The translations under genes were made by a program, and so were the position numbers. Of a DNA stretch of 64,000 bases, positions 1-7,693 are shown piece by piece. The stretch comes from Streptomyces venezuelae (GTDB taxonomy: Bacteria; Actinomycetota; Actinomycetes; Streptomycetales; Streptomycetaceae). The notes under the pieces were generated by a model, which worked only from the letters and a program-made list of their open reading frames with translations, made no database searches and had not been told where the DNA came from. The stretch lies in NCBI RefSeq assembly GCF_008642295.1, contig NZ_CP029190.1:1364001-1428000 (forward strand). Direction: 5' to 3'. How positions within the stretch are numbered: the stretch's first letter is position 1; each line of letters opens with the position of its first letter.

Positions 1-880
1 GCACCTGCTGCCGCTGCGCTGGGGCCTGCCGGCGGTGGCGGTGACCGCGGGTGCGGCCATCGGAGGCTTCCTGGCGCACAGCAAGGCGGTCACCCCGGGC
101 GCCTTCCTCGGGCCGCTGCTGGGGGGTGCGGTGGCCGTGGCGACCGTACTGGGCTACCAGGCGCTGTACCGGGAGAGCGAGCGGCGCCGGGAGCTCATCG
201 AGGAGCTGATCACCACCCGGGCGGAGCTGGCCGCCGCCGAGCGGGACGCGGGTGTGCTGGCCGAGCGGGAGCGGCTGGCCCGGGAGATCCACGACACCCT
301 GGCGCAAGGTCTGTCCTCGATCCAGCTGCTGCTGCGGGCGGCCGAGCGGACCCTGCCGGCCGATGCGCCGGCCGGGCCGCACATCGCCCGGGCCCGGGAG
401 GCCGCGCAGGAGAACCTGGCGGAGGCCCGGCGGTTCGTACGGGCCCTGACTCCGCCGGACCTGGAGCACGGCTCACTGGCCGCGGCCCTGGAGCGCCTGT
501 GCGGGTCGGCGCCCGGGCCACGGGTCAGGTTCTCGCTGAGCGGGCCGGCCCGGCCCACCCCGCTGCCCACCCCGTACGAGGTGGCGCTGCTGCGGATCGC
601 CCAGTCGGCGCTGGCCAATGTGGTCCGGCATGCCGGGGCCGGGCGCGCCGAGATCACCCTGACCTTCATGGACGCCTCGGTGACCCTGGACATCGTGGAC
701 GACGGCAAGGGCTTCGAGCCGTCGTCCGCCCCGGCCGGTGCCGGCGGTTTCGGGCTGCCCGCGATGCGCTCCCGGGCCGAGTCGCTGGGCGGGATCTTCA
801 CCGTGGAGTCCGCACCCGGCCAGGGCACCGCCGTGGCCGTGACCCTTCCGCTGCCGCTGCCCGTGGAGGCCCGATCATGA
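1..880 (+). CDS. Sensor histidine kinase, NarL/DesK type (5' end outside window)
   Basis: The reading frame is open from the first bases of the window, so the N-terminal, probably membrane-spanning part is cut off. What remains begins with a hydrophobic Ala/Gly/Leu stretch, then a charged linker (RESERRRELIEEL), then a HisKA_3 dimerisation domain with the phospho-acceptor in ERLAREIHDTLAQG, then a HATPase_c domain with the G1 box DIVDDGKGFEP and G2 region GGFGLPAMRSRAESLGG. This order is typical of kinases that pair with NarL/FixJ regulators. The stop codon overlaps the start of the response-regulator gene by 4 bp, so the two are translationally coupled. The signal sensed cannot be inferred. 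Confidence 0.9.
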   Translation, partial: HLLPLRWGLPAVAVTAGAAIGGFLAHSKAVTPGAFLGPLLGGAVAVATVLGYQALYRESERRRELIEELITTRAELAAAERDAGVLAERERLAREIHDTLAQGLSSIQLLLRAAERTLPADAPAGPHIARAREAAQENLAEARRFVRALTPPDLEHGSLAAALERLCGSAPGPRVRFSLSGPARPTPLPTPYEVALLRIAQSALANVVRHAGAGRAEITLTFMDASVTLDIVDDGKGFEPSSAPAGAGGFGLPAMRSRAESLGGIFTVESAPGQGTAVAVTLPLPLPVEARS

Positions 881-1506
881 CCATCCGGCTGCTGCTGGCC
901 GACGACCACCCGGTGGTCCGGGCCGGGCTGCGCGCGGTACTGGACACCGAACCGGGGTTCACGGTGGTCGCGGAGGCGGCCACCGCCGAGCGGGCGGTGG
1001 AGCTGGCCGCCTCGGAGGCCGTGGACGTGGTCCTGATGGACCTGCAGTTCGGGCCGGGCATGCACGGCTCGGCGGCCACCGCGGCGATCACCGCGCGGCC
1101 CGGCGGGCCCCGGGTGCTCATCCTGACCACGTACGACACCGATGCCGACATCCTGGCGGCGGTGGAGGCCGGCGCGGCCGGCTATCTGCTCAAGGACGCC
1201 CCGCCGGAGGAACTCGCGGCGGCCGTGCGCACGGCGGCGGCCGGGCAGTCGGCGCTGGCCCCGGCGGTGGCGCTGCGGCTGATGGACCGGATGCGGACGC
1301 CGGCGGAGGCGCTGACGAAGCGGGAGCTCGAGGTGTTGCAGCTGGTGGCGGACGGGCTGTCGAACCAGCAGATCTCCAAGCGATTGTTCCTCAGCCAGGC
1401 GACCGTGAAGTCCCACCTGGTGCACATCTACGCGAAGCTGGGCGTCGACTCCCGTACGGCCGCGGTGGCCGCGGCCGGCACCCGCCGCCTGATCCGCACC
1501 CCGTAA
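877..1506 (+). CDS. Response regulator, NarL/LuxR family
   Basis: This 209-residue protein starts at the ATG inside the kinase stop overlap (ATGA), giving MTIRLLLADDHPVVRAG. The receiver domain has the acidic pair ADDH, a phospho-acceptor Asp in VVLMDLQFGP and the conserved Lys in YLLKDAPP. The C-terminal LuxR helix-turn-helix reads LTKRELEVLQLVADGLSNQQISKRLF followed by SQATVKSHLVHIYAKLGV. It is the partner of the preceding kinase, and all phosphorylation residues are intact. The target genes are unknown. The convergent MocR-type gene ends only 12 bp downstream, with no room for a long terminator. Confidence 0.93.
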   Translation: MTIRLLLADDHPVVRAGLRAVLDTEPGFTVVAEAATAERAVELAASEAVDVVLMDLQFGPGMHGSAATAAITARPGGPRVLILTTYDTDADILAAVEAGAAGYLLKDAPPEELAAAVRTAAAGQSALAPAVALRLMDRMRTPAEALTKRELEVLQLVADGLSNQQISKRLFLSQATVKSHLVHIYAKLGVDSRTAAVAAAGTRRLIRTP

Positions 1507-1518
1507 CGGGGCAGCCGC

Positions 1519-2997
1519 TCAGGCCACCCAGTACGGGCGGTCCACCGCCGGGGGCAGCGGGACCCCCTCGTGGAAGGCCGTGGCCAGGCGGCGGACGGCC
1601 TCCTCCAGCCGGTCCGCCGGGAGGGTGTACGGGATCCGGAGCCGGTGTTCGAAGGTGCCCGGGTCCACGCCGAACCGGGCACCCCGGCCGATGAACACCC
1701 CGGCCGCCGCCGCCCGCTCGGCCAGCGCGGAGCTGACGGGTTCGCCGAGGTCGACCCAGAGCGAGAGACCGCCCGGCGGAAACCGCCAGGACCATTCCGG
1801 GGTGTGCCGCTGGAGCGCCTCGGCCAGCGCCTGCCGCCGGGCCCGGAGCTGGTCGAGCCGGGCGGGCAGGCCCGCGTCCAGGCCGGCCAGCAGCGGGAGC
1901 GCAAGCAGCTGGTCCAGGACCGAGCCGGTCATGTCCGCGGCGACCCGGACCGCCGTCACCTCGTTGATCAGCTTGGCGGTGGCGCGGATCCAGCCCACCC
2001 GGATCCCGCCCCAGTGGGTCTTGCTCAGCGAGCCGACGGTGATCACGTGGTCGGCACCGCCGCGCGGGGCGAGGGAGGCCAGCGGCGGGGCGGGCGGCAC
2101 ATCGAGGGCGATGTCGGCGATGGTCTCGTCGACCACCAGCCAGCTGCCGGTGCGCCGGGTCGCGGCCAGCAGCCGGAGCCGCTGTTCCGGAGGCATCAGG
2201 GCGCCGGTGGGGTTCTGGAAGTCCGGGACGGTGTAGACGAGCCGCGGCACGGTCTGGTGCAGCGTGGACTCGGCGATCTCCATGTCCCAGCCGGCGTCCG
2301 AGACCGCGATGGAGGCGGTGCGCAGACGGGCGTGGCGGATCGCGTCGAGGGCGTTGGCGTAGGTGGGGTTCTCGGTGACCACCCGGTCGCCGGCCCGGCA
2401 CAGCAGGCTCACCACCAGGGCGAGGGCCTGCTGGGCGCCCGCGGTGACCAGGATCTGCTCGGGGCGGGTGGGCAGGCCGCGCCGGGTGAACCGGTCGGCA
2501 ATGGCGGCCCGCAGCTCGGGCAGGCCGAAGGGGTGGTAGCCGGGGCTGCGGGCGGCCTCCGGCAGCCGGGGGGCGGCCCAGGCGAGGGCCTCGGCGACGC
2601 TGCCGTCCGGGGCGCCCATGGCTGCGGTGGCCAGGTCGATGCCCTCCTCGGTGTCGCCGCCGGGGCCGAGCAGCGCGTGTGCGCCGACCGGCCGGTGGCC
2701 TTCGGGCAGCTCGGTCCAGGTCCCGGAGCCGCGCCGGCTGCGGAGGTAGCCGCTCTCGCGCAGCAGGTCGTACGCGCCGGTGACGGTGGCACGGGAGGCG
2801 CCGAGCGCCTCGGCGAGCTCGCGCTCGGCGGGCAGCCGGACGTGGAGGGCGATCCTGCCGTCGAGGACCAGGGTGCGGAGGGCGTCGGCGAGGCTGCGGT
2901 AGCCCGGGCGGGCCAGTACCCCGTCGGGGAGCAGCGCGGCCAGCTGGCGGCTGCCGATGGCTCTGTCCGCCGTCTGAACCACTCGCCCGTTTGCCAT
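1519..2997 (-). CDS. MocR/PdxR-type regulator: GntR DNA-binding domain fused to aminotransferase-like domain
   Basis: The 492-residue protein starts with MANGRVVQTADRAIGSRQLA, preceded by a strong GGGGGAGG site. Residues about 20-90 form a GntR winged helix (LRLPAERELAEALGASRATV, YDLLRESGYLRSRRGSG). The rest is a fold-type I PLP domain with the LVYTVPDFQNPTG segment and the Schiff-base lysine in TVGSLSKTHWGG. MocR proteins usually sense PLP or an amino compound and control a divergent gene. Upstream lies an inverted repeat plus direct ATTGGC repeats (3009-3072), as expected for this family. The divergent neighbour is a small ORF rather than pdxS/T, so a role in vitamin B6 synthesis is not supported. 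Confidence 0.9.
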   Translation of the reverse strand: MANGRVVQTADRAIGSRQLAALLPDGVLARPGYRSLADALRTLVLDGRIALHVRLPAERELAEALGASRATVTGAYDLLRESGYLRSRRGSGTWTELPEGHRPVGAHALLGPGGDTEEGIDLATAAMGAPDGSVAEALAWAAPRLPEAARSPGYHPFGLPELRAAIADRFTRRGLPTRPEQILVTAGAQQALALVVSLLCRAGDRVVTENPTYANALDAIRHARLRTASIAVSDAGWDMEIAESTLHQTVPRLVYTVPDFQNPTGALMPPEQRLRLLAATRRTGSWLVVDETIADIALDVPPAPPLASLAPRGGADHVITVGSLSKTHWGGIRVGWIRATAKLINEVTAVRVAADMTGSVLDQLLALPLLAGLDAGLPARLDQLRARRQALAEALQRHTPEWSWRFPPGGLSLWVDLGEPVSSALAERAAAAGVFIGRGARFGVDPGTFEHRLRIPYTLPADRLEEAVRRLATAFHEGVPLPPAVDRPYWVA

Positions 2998-3008
2998 GCC
3001 AACCTCCC

Positions 3009-3072
3009 CCGATTGGCTCTGCCTGCCAGGCCAATCGGGGTCCAGACTCGCGGTATTGGCCCTCGATTGGCA
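3009..3072. promoter_or_regulatory. Candidate MocR operator: inverted and direct ATTGGC repeats
   Basis: CCGATTGGC (3009-3017) and GCCAATCGG (3030-3038) form a perfect 9-bp inverted repeat with a 12-bp spacer. Two further direct copies, TATTGGC (3054-3060) and GATTGGC (3065-3071), follow. The block fills the 88-bp divergent gap between the MocR-type gene and the small ORF at 3086. Mixed inverted and direct repeats are a known binding arrangement of MocR regulators; assigning it to the adjacent gene is inference. Confidence 0.55.
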
Positions 3073-3085
3073 AGGAGTCGCCAAG

Positions 3086-3355
3086 ATGATCACCGATCGC
3101 GAAGAACGCGCCCTGCTGCTCGCCGTGGAGCACCGGATCGCGGAGCCGGTGCGGCTGGGTGCCGCGCGGGCCGCCGTACGCACCTGGCTGCGCGAGCGGT
3201 CCCGCCTGTCCCGCCGCTCCCGCCGGTCCGCTCGGCTGCGGCCGGAGCGAGAATCGGTGTCATGCCAGCCAACGAGCCCTCCACCGGCCCCGCTTCCGAC
3301 CCCAGCAGCCCTTCCGGCCCTTCCGGCCCGTCCGGGCGGTCCGGCCCCCCGGTGA
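3086..3355 (+). CDS. Small unknown ORF divergent from the MocR-type gene
   Basis: This 89-codon frame begins MITDREERALLLAVEHR, with a very good CAAGGAG site 8 bp upstream, directly behind the candidate MocR operator. The first 45 residues look like a charged helical protein; the rest becomes Arg- then Pro/Ala-rich and overlaps the next gene by 94 bp in another frame. The start region is convincing, the tail is not. It may be a genuine small protein, a leader ORF that couples to the nucleotidyltransferase, or a remnant whose original 3' end has been lost. No family was recognised. Confidence 0.35.
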   Translation: MITDREERALLLAVEHRIAEPVRLGAARAAVRTWLRERSRLSRRSRRSARLRPERESVSCQPTSPPPAPLPTPAALPALPARPGGPAPR

Positions 3356-3939
3356 TCGCCGGGCTGCTGCTGGCCGCCGGCGGTGGCCGGCGGCTCGGCG
3401 GGCGCCCCAAGGCACTGCTCCCCTACCGGGGCCGGCCGCTCGTCGAGAACGCCGTACGGGTGCTGCGCGAGGCGGGCTGCGGGCCGCTGCACGTGGTGCT
3501 CGGGGCCTCCGCCGCCGAGGTCCGCGAGCGCGCCGACCTGACGGGCTGCGTGGTGCTGGAGAACCCGGACTGGGCCGAGGGCATGGGCTCCTCGCTGCGG
3601 GTCGGGCTCGCCTCGCTGGCCGGTACGGGAGCCTCCGCGGCCCTGGTGTCGCTGGTGGACCAGCCGGGCATCGGACCGGCGGCGGTGGCCCGGGTGCGGG
3701 CCGCCTACCGCTCCCCGGCGAGCCTGGTCGCCGCCGCGTACGAGGGCGAGCGCGGCCACCCGGTGCTGTTCGGCGCGGACCGGTGGCCGGACATCGTGGC
3801 GACGGCGACCGGCGACCGCGGTGCACGCGTCCATTTGAGTGCACATGCGGCGGAACTCACGCTGGTGGAGTGCGCGGATGTGGCGGAGCCCTTCGATATC
3901 GACCTGCCGGCCGACCTGGCGCGCCTCGACCCGGCCTGA
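3262..3939 (+). CDS. MobA/MocA-like nucleotidyltransferase (molybdenum-cofactor type)
   Basis: The 225-residue protein has a Ser/Gly/Pro-rich N-terminal tail (about 28 residues) before the NTP-transferase signature LLLAAGGGRRLGGRPKALLPYRG. It continues with LENPDWAEGMGSSLRVGL and SLVDQPGIGPAAV, which mark the MocA/MobA-like (NTP_transf_3) branch that transfers CMP or GMP to molybdopterin. In purine-degrading bacteria such enzymes mature xanthine dehydrogenase, which would fit the purine island to the right, but no dehydrogenase genes lie in the window. The ATG start has only a weak site upstream, so a start a few codons later is possible. The exact nucleotide substrate cannot be told from sequence. 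Confidence 0.8.
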   Translation: MPANEPSTGPASDPSSPSGPSGPSGRSGPPVIAGLLLAAGGGRRLGGRPKALLPYRGRPLVENAVRVLREAGCGPLHVVLGASAAEVRERADLTGCVVLENPDWAEGMGSSLRVGLASLAGTGASAALVSLVDQPGIGPAAVARVRAAYRSPASLVAAAYEGERGHPVLFGADRWPDIVATATGDRGARVHLSAHAAELTLVECADVAEPFDIDLPADLARLDPA

Positions 3940-4079
3940 GCTGCGGTTCCCCCGGCGGTCCGGTTGGGGCGGGCGCGGCGGGGGATGTCTGTGCGGGGCG
4001 TGACCGGGGTGGCACTGAGCGCCATCCGGGGTAGGAATCTGTCGACCCAGAGAATCTCGACATCAACAAACCATTGAAC

Positions 4080-4115
4080 TTCCACCATGAGGAAATTACT
4101 ATCCACTGGTCAGAA
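4080..4115 (+). promoter_or_regulatory. Tandem operator upstream of malate synthase
   Basis: TTCCACCATGAGGAA (4080-4094) and ATCCACTGGTCAGAA (4101-4115) are two 15-bp imperfect palindromes separated by exactly 6 bp. The same pair with the same spacing occurs before hyi (18714-18749) and gcl (25510-25545). They lie 130-165 bp upstream of the aceB start, inside a 305-bp intergenic region with no other gene. This looks like the site of a shared glyoxylate/allantoin-type regulator, perhaps of the IclR family; the regulator itself is not in the window. Confidence 0.65.
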
Positions 4116-4244
4116 GCGCCCTGAACCCCCAGACGGCGCCCGCGACCGTATTTGGAACTCTCCACACTCGACGGCACTGCGTGCCGTCTGCGCGCGAGCA
4201 TTCCCCAGTGGTCGTCAGGCACCGCCGCTGAAGGAGTGACAGAT

Positions 4245-5870
4245 ATGTCCGCACCAGCGCCGTCCCCGCTGGCCATCGTCGACGCCGAGCCCCTGCCCCG
4301 GCAGGACGAAGTCCTCACCGAAGCGGCACTGGCCTTCGTGGCCGAGCTGCACCGGCGGTTCACCCCCCGCCGAGACGAGCTCCTCGCCCGCCGCGCCGAA
4401 CGGCGCGCCGAGATCGCCCGGACCTCCCACCTGGACTTCCTCCCGGACACCGCACAGGTCCGCGAGGGAGACTGGAAGGTCGCGCCGGCCCCGGCCGCGC
4501 TCAACGACCGCCGCGTGGAGATCACCGGTCCGACCGACCGCAAGATGACCGTCAACGCCCTCAACTCGGGCGCGAAGGTCTGGCTCGCCGACTTCGAGGA
4601 CGCCTCGGCTCCCACCTGGGAGAACGTCGTTCTCGGCCAGCTCAACCTGATCGACGCCTACGAGCGCCGGATCGACTTCACCGACCCGCGCACCGGCAAG
4701 ACGTACGCCCTGAAGCCGGCGGAGCAGCTCGCCACCGTCGTGATGCGGCCCCGCGGCTGGCACCTGGAGGAGCGCCACCTGCAGATCGACGGCCGCTCCG
4801 TGCCGGGCGCGCTGGTCGACTTCGGCCTCTACTTCTTCCACAACGCCCAGCGCCTGATCGACCTCGGCAAGGGCCCGTACTTCTACCTCCCGAAGACGGA
4901 GTCGCACCTGGAGGCCCGCCTCTGGAACGAGATCTTCGTCTTCGCGCAGGACTACGTGGGCATCCCGCAGGGCACCGTCCGCGCGACCGTCCTGATCGAG
5001 ACGATCACCGCCGCGTACGAGATGGAAGAGATCCTCTTCGAGCTGAAGGACCACGCGGCCGGCCTGAACGCGGGCCGCTGGGACTACCTCTTCTCCATCG
5101 TCAAGAACTTCCGTGACGGCGGCGAGAAGTTCGTCCTGCCGGACCGCAACGCGGTGACGATGACCGCCCCGTTCATGCGGGCGTACACCGAACTCCTGGT
5201 CCGCACCTGCCACAAGCGCGGCGCCCACGCGATCGGCGGCATGGCGGCCTTCATCCCGTCCCGCAAGGACGCCGAGGTCAACAAGGTCGCCTTCGAGAAG
5301 GTCAAGGCCGACAAGGACCGCGAGGCGGGCGACGGCTTCGACGGCTCCTGGGTCGCCCACCCGGACCTGGTCCCGATCGCCATGGCCTCCTTCGACGCGG
5401 TGCTCGGCGACAAGCCGAACCAGAAGGACCGGCTGCGCGAGGACGTCTCGGTGGCGCCCGGCGATCTGATCGCCATCGACTCGCTGGACGCCCGCCCGAC
5501 CTACGAGGGCCTGCGCAACGCGGTCCAGGTCGGCATCCGCTACATCGAGGCCTGGCTGCGCGGCCTGGGCGCCGTCGCCATCTTCAACCTGATGGAGGAC
5601 GCCGCCACCGCCGAGATCTCCCGCTCCCAGATCTGGCAGTGGATCAACGCGGGCGTGGTCTTCGAGAACGGCGAGACCGCCACCGCCGACCTGACCCGCA
5701 AGGTCGCGGCCGAGGAACTGGCCGCCATCCGTGCCGAGATCGGCGAGGAGGCCTTCGCGGCCGGCGAATGGCAGCAGGCCCACGACCTGCTGCTCCAGGT
5801 CTCCCTGGACGCGGACTACGCGGACTTCCTGACCCTTCCCGCGTACGACCGGCTGATCGCCAAGCAGTAG
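4245..5870 (+). CDS. aceB: Malate synthase A
   Basis: Malate synthase condenses glyoxylate with acetyl-CoA to give malate. The 541-residue length matches the A isoform. The start MSAPAPSPLAIVDAE follows AAGGAG at 4231-4236; an upstream in-frame ATG lacks such a site. Family landmarks include DFLPDTAQVREGDWKVAP, the glyoxylate/Mg region VMRPRGWHLEE, the KTESHLEARLWN and RATVLIETITAAYEMEEIL segments, and GGMAAFIPSRKD near the CoA site. The gene stands alone between a long promoter region and a bidirectional terminator. Its tandem operator is shared with hyi and gcl, so it probably serves to consume glyoxylate from purine/allantoin breakdown rather than the classical glyoxylate shunt. Confidence 0.97.
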   Translation: MSAPAPSPLAIVDAEPLPRQDEVLTEAALAFVAELHRRFTPRRDELLARRAERRAEIARTSHLDFLPDTAQVREGDWKVAPAPAALNDRRVEITGPTDRKMTVNALNSGAKVWLADFEDASAPTWENVVLGQLNLIDAYERRIDFTDPRTGKTYALKPAEQLATVVMRPRGWHLEERHLQIDGRSVPGALVDFGLYFFHNAQRLIDLGKGPYFYLPKTESHLEARLWNEIFVFAQDYVGIPQGTVRATVLIETITAAYEMEEILFELKDHAAGLNAGRWDYLFSIVKNFRDGGEKFVLPDRNAVTMTAPFMRAYTELLVRTCHKRGAHAIGGMAAFIPSRKDAEVNKVAFEKVKADKDREAGDGFDGSWVAHPDLVPIAMASFDAVLGDKPNQKDRLREDVSVAPGDLIAIDSLDARPTYEGLRNAVQVGIRYIEAWLRGLGAVAIFNLMEDAATAEISRSQIWQWINAGVVFENGETATADLTRKVAAEELAAIRAEIGEEAFAAGEWQQAHDLLLQVSLDADYADFLTLPAYDRLIAKQ

Positions 5871-5920
5871 CCCGCGACCCGCTTCGACTGCATCGCACAG
5901 CAGCCGAATCGCCGCCGCCC

Positions 5921-5950
5921 CGCCCCCGGTGTCACCCGACACCGGGGGCG
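5921..5950. terminator. Bidirectional hairpin between aceB and the LRV-repeat gene
   Basis: CGCCCCCGGTGTC (5921-5933) pairs perfectly with GACACCGGGGGCG (5938-5950) around a 4-nt loop. The stem contains the stop codon of the minus-strand LRV gene and lies 50 bp past the aceB stop, so it can end both convergent transcripts. There is no T-run, which is common for Streptomyces terminators. Confidence 0.75.
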
Positions 5951-7473
5951 TCGGTGTTCCCGGCCGCTTCCGCCGGTGCCGCCCCCGCCACCAGGGCCGC
6001 CATCACCCCGGGCGGCAGCGCCGGGTTGGCCGCCGCCGCCTCCACCACCTGCGGATCCGGGTCGGTCAGCAGCCGCAGCAGGTCCGGTACGGGGAGCTCG
6101 GGGCGGCCGGCGGCCGGCCGCCGGGCCCGGTGGTCGGCCAGACACGCGCGCAGCGCCCGGGCCGTGGCCCGCGGATGTACGGCGATGGCCCGGAGGGCCT
6201 TGCGCGGCGGGTTCGGACGCTCCGCAAGCTCCTCCAACAGGGCGGCCGGGGCATCGGGGTTGGCCGCGACCCCGGCCGCCACCTGATCCCCGAACCGGTC
6301 GAGCAGGGACCGCAACCGGGCCTCGGACAGGCCCGGGTGGGCGGCGGCCCGCGCGGCCACACTCGCGTCCGGGTCGTCGGCCAGTGCCTCGCGCACGGCA
6401 TCCGGCAGATCGCGCCGCTGCGCGAGGAAACCGCGCAACCCGGCCTGCGGCGACCGGGCCAGGGCGGCCACCACCTCGGGCGGGAGACCCGGATGGTGCA
6501 CGGCGGCGCGCCGCACCTCGGGCACGGTATCGGCGCACAGGACCCGGAGGACGTCCGTACCGACGCCGGGGTTCCCGGCGAGTTCCTGCCGGATCCCGGG
6601 CACCGGGTCGGCGGCGAGCCGGGCGTACGCCGCCTGCGGCAGGCCCGGGTGGCCGGCCAGGGACCAGCGCAGCAGCATCGAGGGCGAGTCGGCGAACCGG
6701 GCCGCGGCCTCCCCGGGGGTGGCGGGGTTTCCCAGCGCGGCCTGCCGGATCCGGTGGCCGGTGGACTGGTGGGTGCCATCGCAGGCCGCGTCGGCCGGCA
6801 GCTCGCAGTCCACCCGCCCGCACTGCGGGTCATGGCTGAAGGGCACCGGCTCCCGGTCGCAGACCAGGCAGGCGCGGGCGGCCGGCAGTCCGTCGCCGGT
6901 GAGCAGCGCCCGGAGCACCGGGGGCGGGGTCGCCCGGTTGTGGGCGACCGCGAGGCGGACTTCCGCATGGGGGTGGCGGGCGAGCCGGGCGGCGAGCTCC
7001 GGGCCGGCCTCCAGGGCGAGTTCGGACACCACCTCGGGGTCGGGGTCGGCGGCGAGCAGCTCGACCGCATCGGCGGTCAGCGCGGCGGGTTCGGCGGCGG
7101 CCAGGGCGCGGTGCCGGGGCTCCGGGGCCATGGCCAGGGCCCGGGCCCATGCCCCAGGTGCGGTGCCGCGTCGGAGCAGGGCGAGGGCGGCGAGCGGCCA
7201 GGCGGCGGGGTCCACGTCCGCTGGGGCGAGGAGGCCCCGTTCGGCCAGGGGGACGGCAACGTCCTCCCCGTACGCGGCGGTGAGGGCTGCTGCGTGCGCT
7301 CGGCCGAGGTCCGGGCGTTCGGCGAGTACGACGGCAACCTCGGCAGCCCCATCGGTATCGCCATCGGCCTCGTCGGGTCCGGGACCGGACCCGACGAGGC
7401 GGTCGACCAGCCGGCCGAGCAGCAGGGGCGGGAGGGCGGGGTTGGCGGCGAGCCCGAGCAGGAGGTGATCCAC
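5932..7473 (-). CDS. Leucine-rich-repeat-variant (LRV/HEAT-like) repeat protein with a Cys cluster
   Basis: The frame remains open upstream, but coding character begins at a GTG giving (M)DHLLLGLAANPALPPLL, for 513 residues. Most of the protein is degenerate repeats of about 24 residues of the form hxhAANPxLPxxhhxxLhxDPDxxVR, for example AAVHHPGLPPEVVAALARSP and AAANPALPPGVMAALVAG; this is the LRV pattern, an alpha-solenoid. Between repeats near residue 200 sits a four-cysteine element, CLVC then 12 residues then CGRVDC, followed by further Cys and His. The founding LRV protein from Azotobacter carries an Fe-S cluster, so metal binding is plausible; zinc is the alternative. Its cellular role is unknown. 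Confidence 0.8.
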   Translation of the reverse strand: MDHLLLGLAANPALPPLLLGRLVDRLVGSGPGPDEADGDTDGAAEVAVVLAERPDLGRAHAAALTAAYGEDVAVPLAERGLLAPADVDPAAWPLAALALLRRGTAPGAWARALAMAPEPRHRALAAAEPAALTADAVELLAADPDPEVVSELALEAGPELAARLARHPHAEVRLAVAHNRATPPPVLRALLTGDGLPAARACLVCDREPVPFSHDPQCGRVDCELPADAACDGTHQSTGHRIRQAALGNPATPGEAAARFADSPSMLLRWSLAGHPGLPQAAYARLAADPVPGIRQELAGNPGVGTDVLRVLCADTVPEVRRAAVHHPGLPPEVVAALARSPQAGLRGFLAQRRDLPDAVREALADDPDASVAARAAAHPGLSEARLRSLLDRFGDQVAAGVAANPDAPAALLEELAERPNPPRKALRAIAVHPRATARALRACLADHRARRPAAGRPELPVPDLLRLLTDPDPQVVEAAAANPALPPGVMAALVAGAAPAEAAGNTDAPGVG

Positions 7474-7693
7474 CCCCGCATCCTGCGGCCTCGGGCGCCC
7501 GCCCGCCCGTGGATTTTCCGCCGGCCAAACGACCGGTCGGTTGTTACTCCATCGTAACCTGCGGCTACCTAGCGGTAACAAGACGCGGCGTGCCACATTC
7601 CTGCCAACCCCCCGGCCGGAGGTACCCCCACTTACCCAGCCACGCACCGGAGTTGTTCTCGTGCCCGGCGTGGCCGACCGCAGGAGTTCCGCA

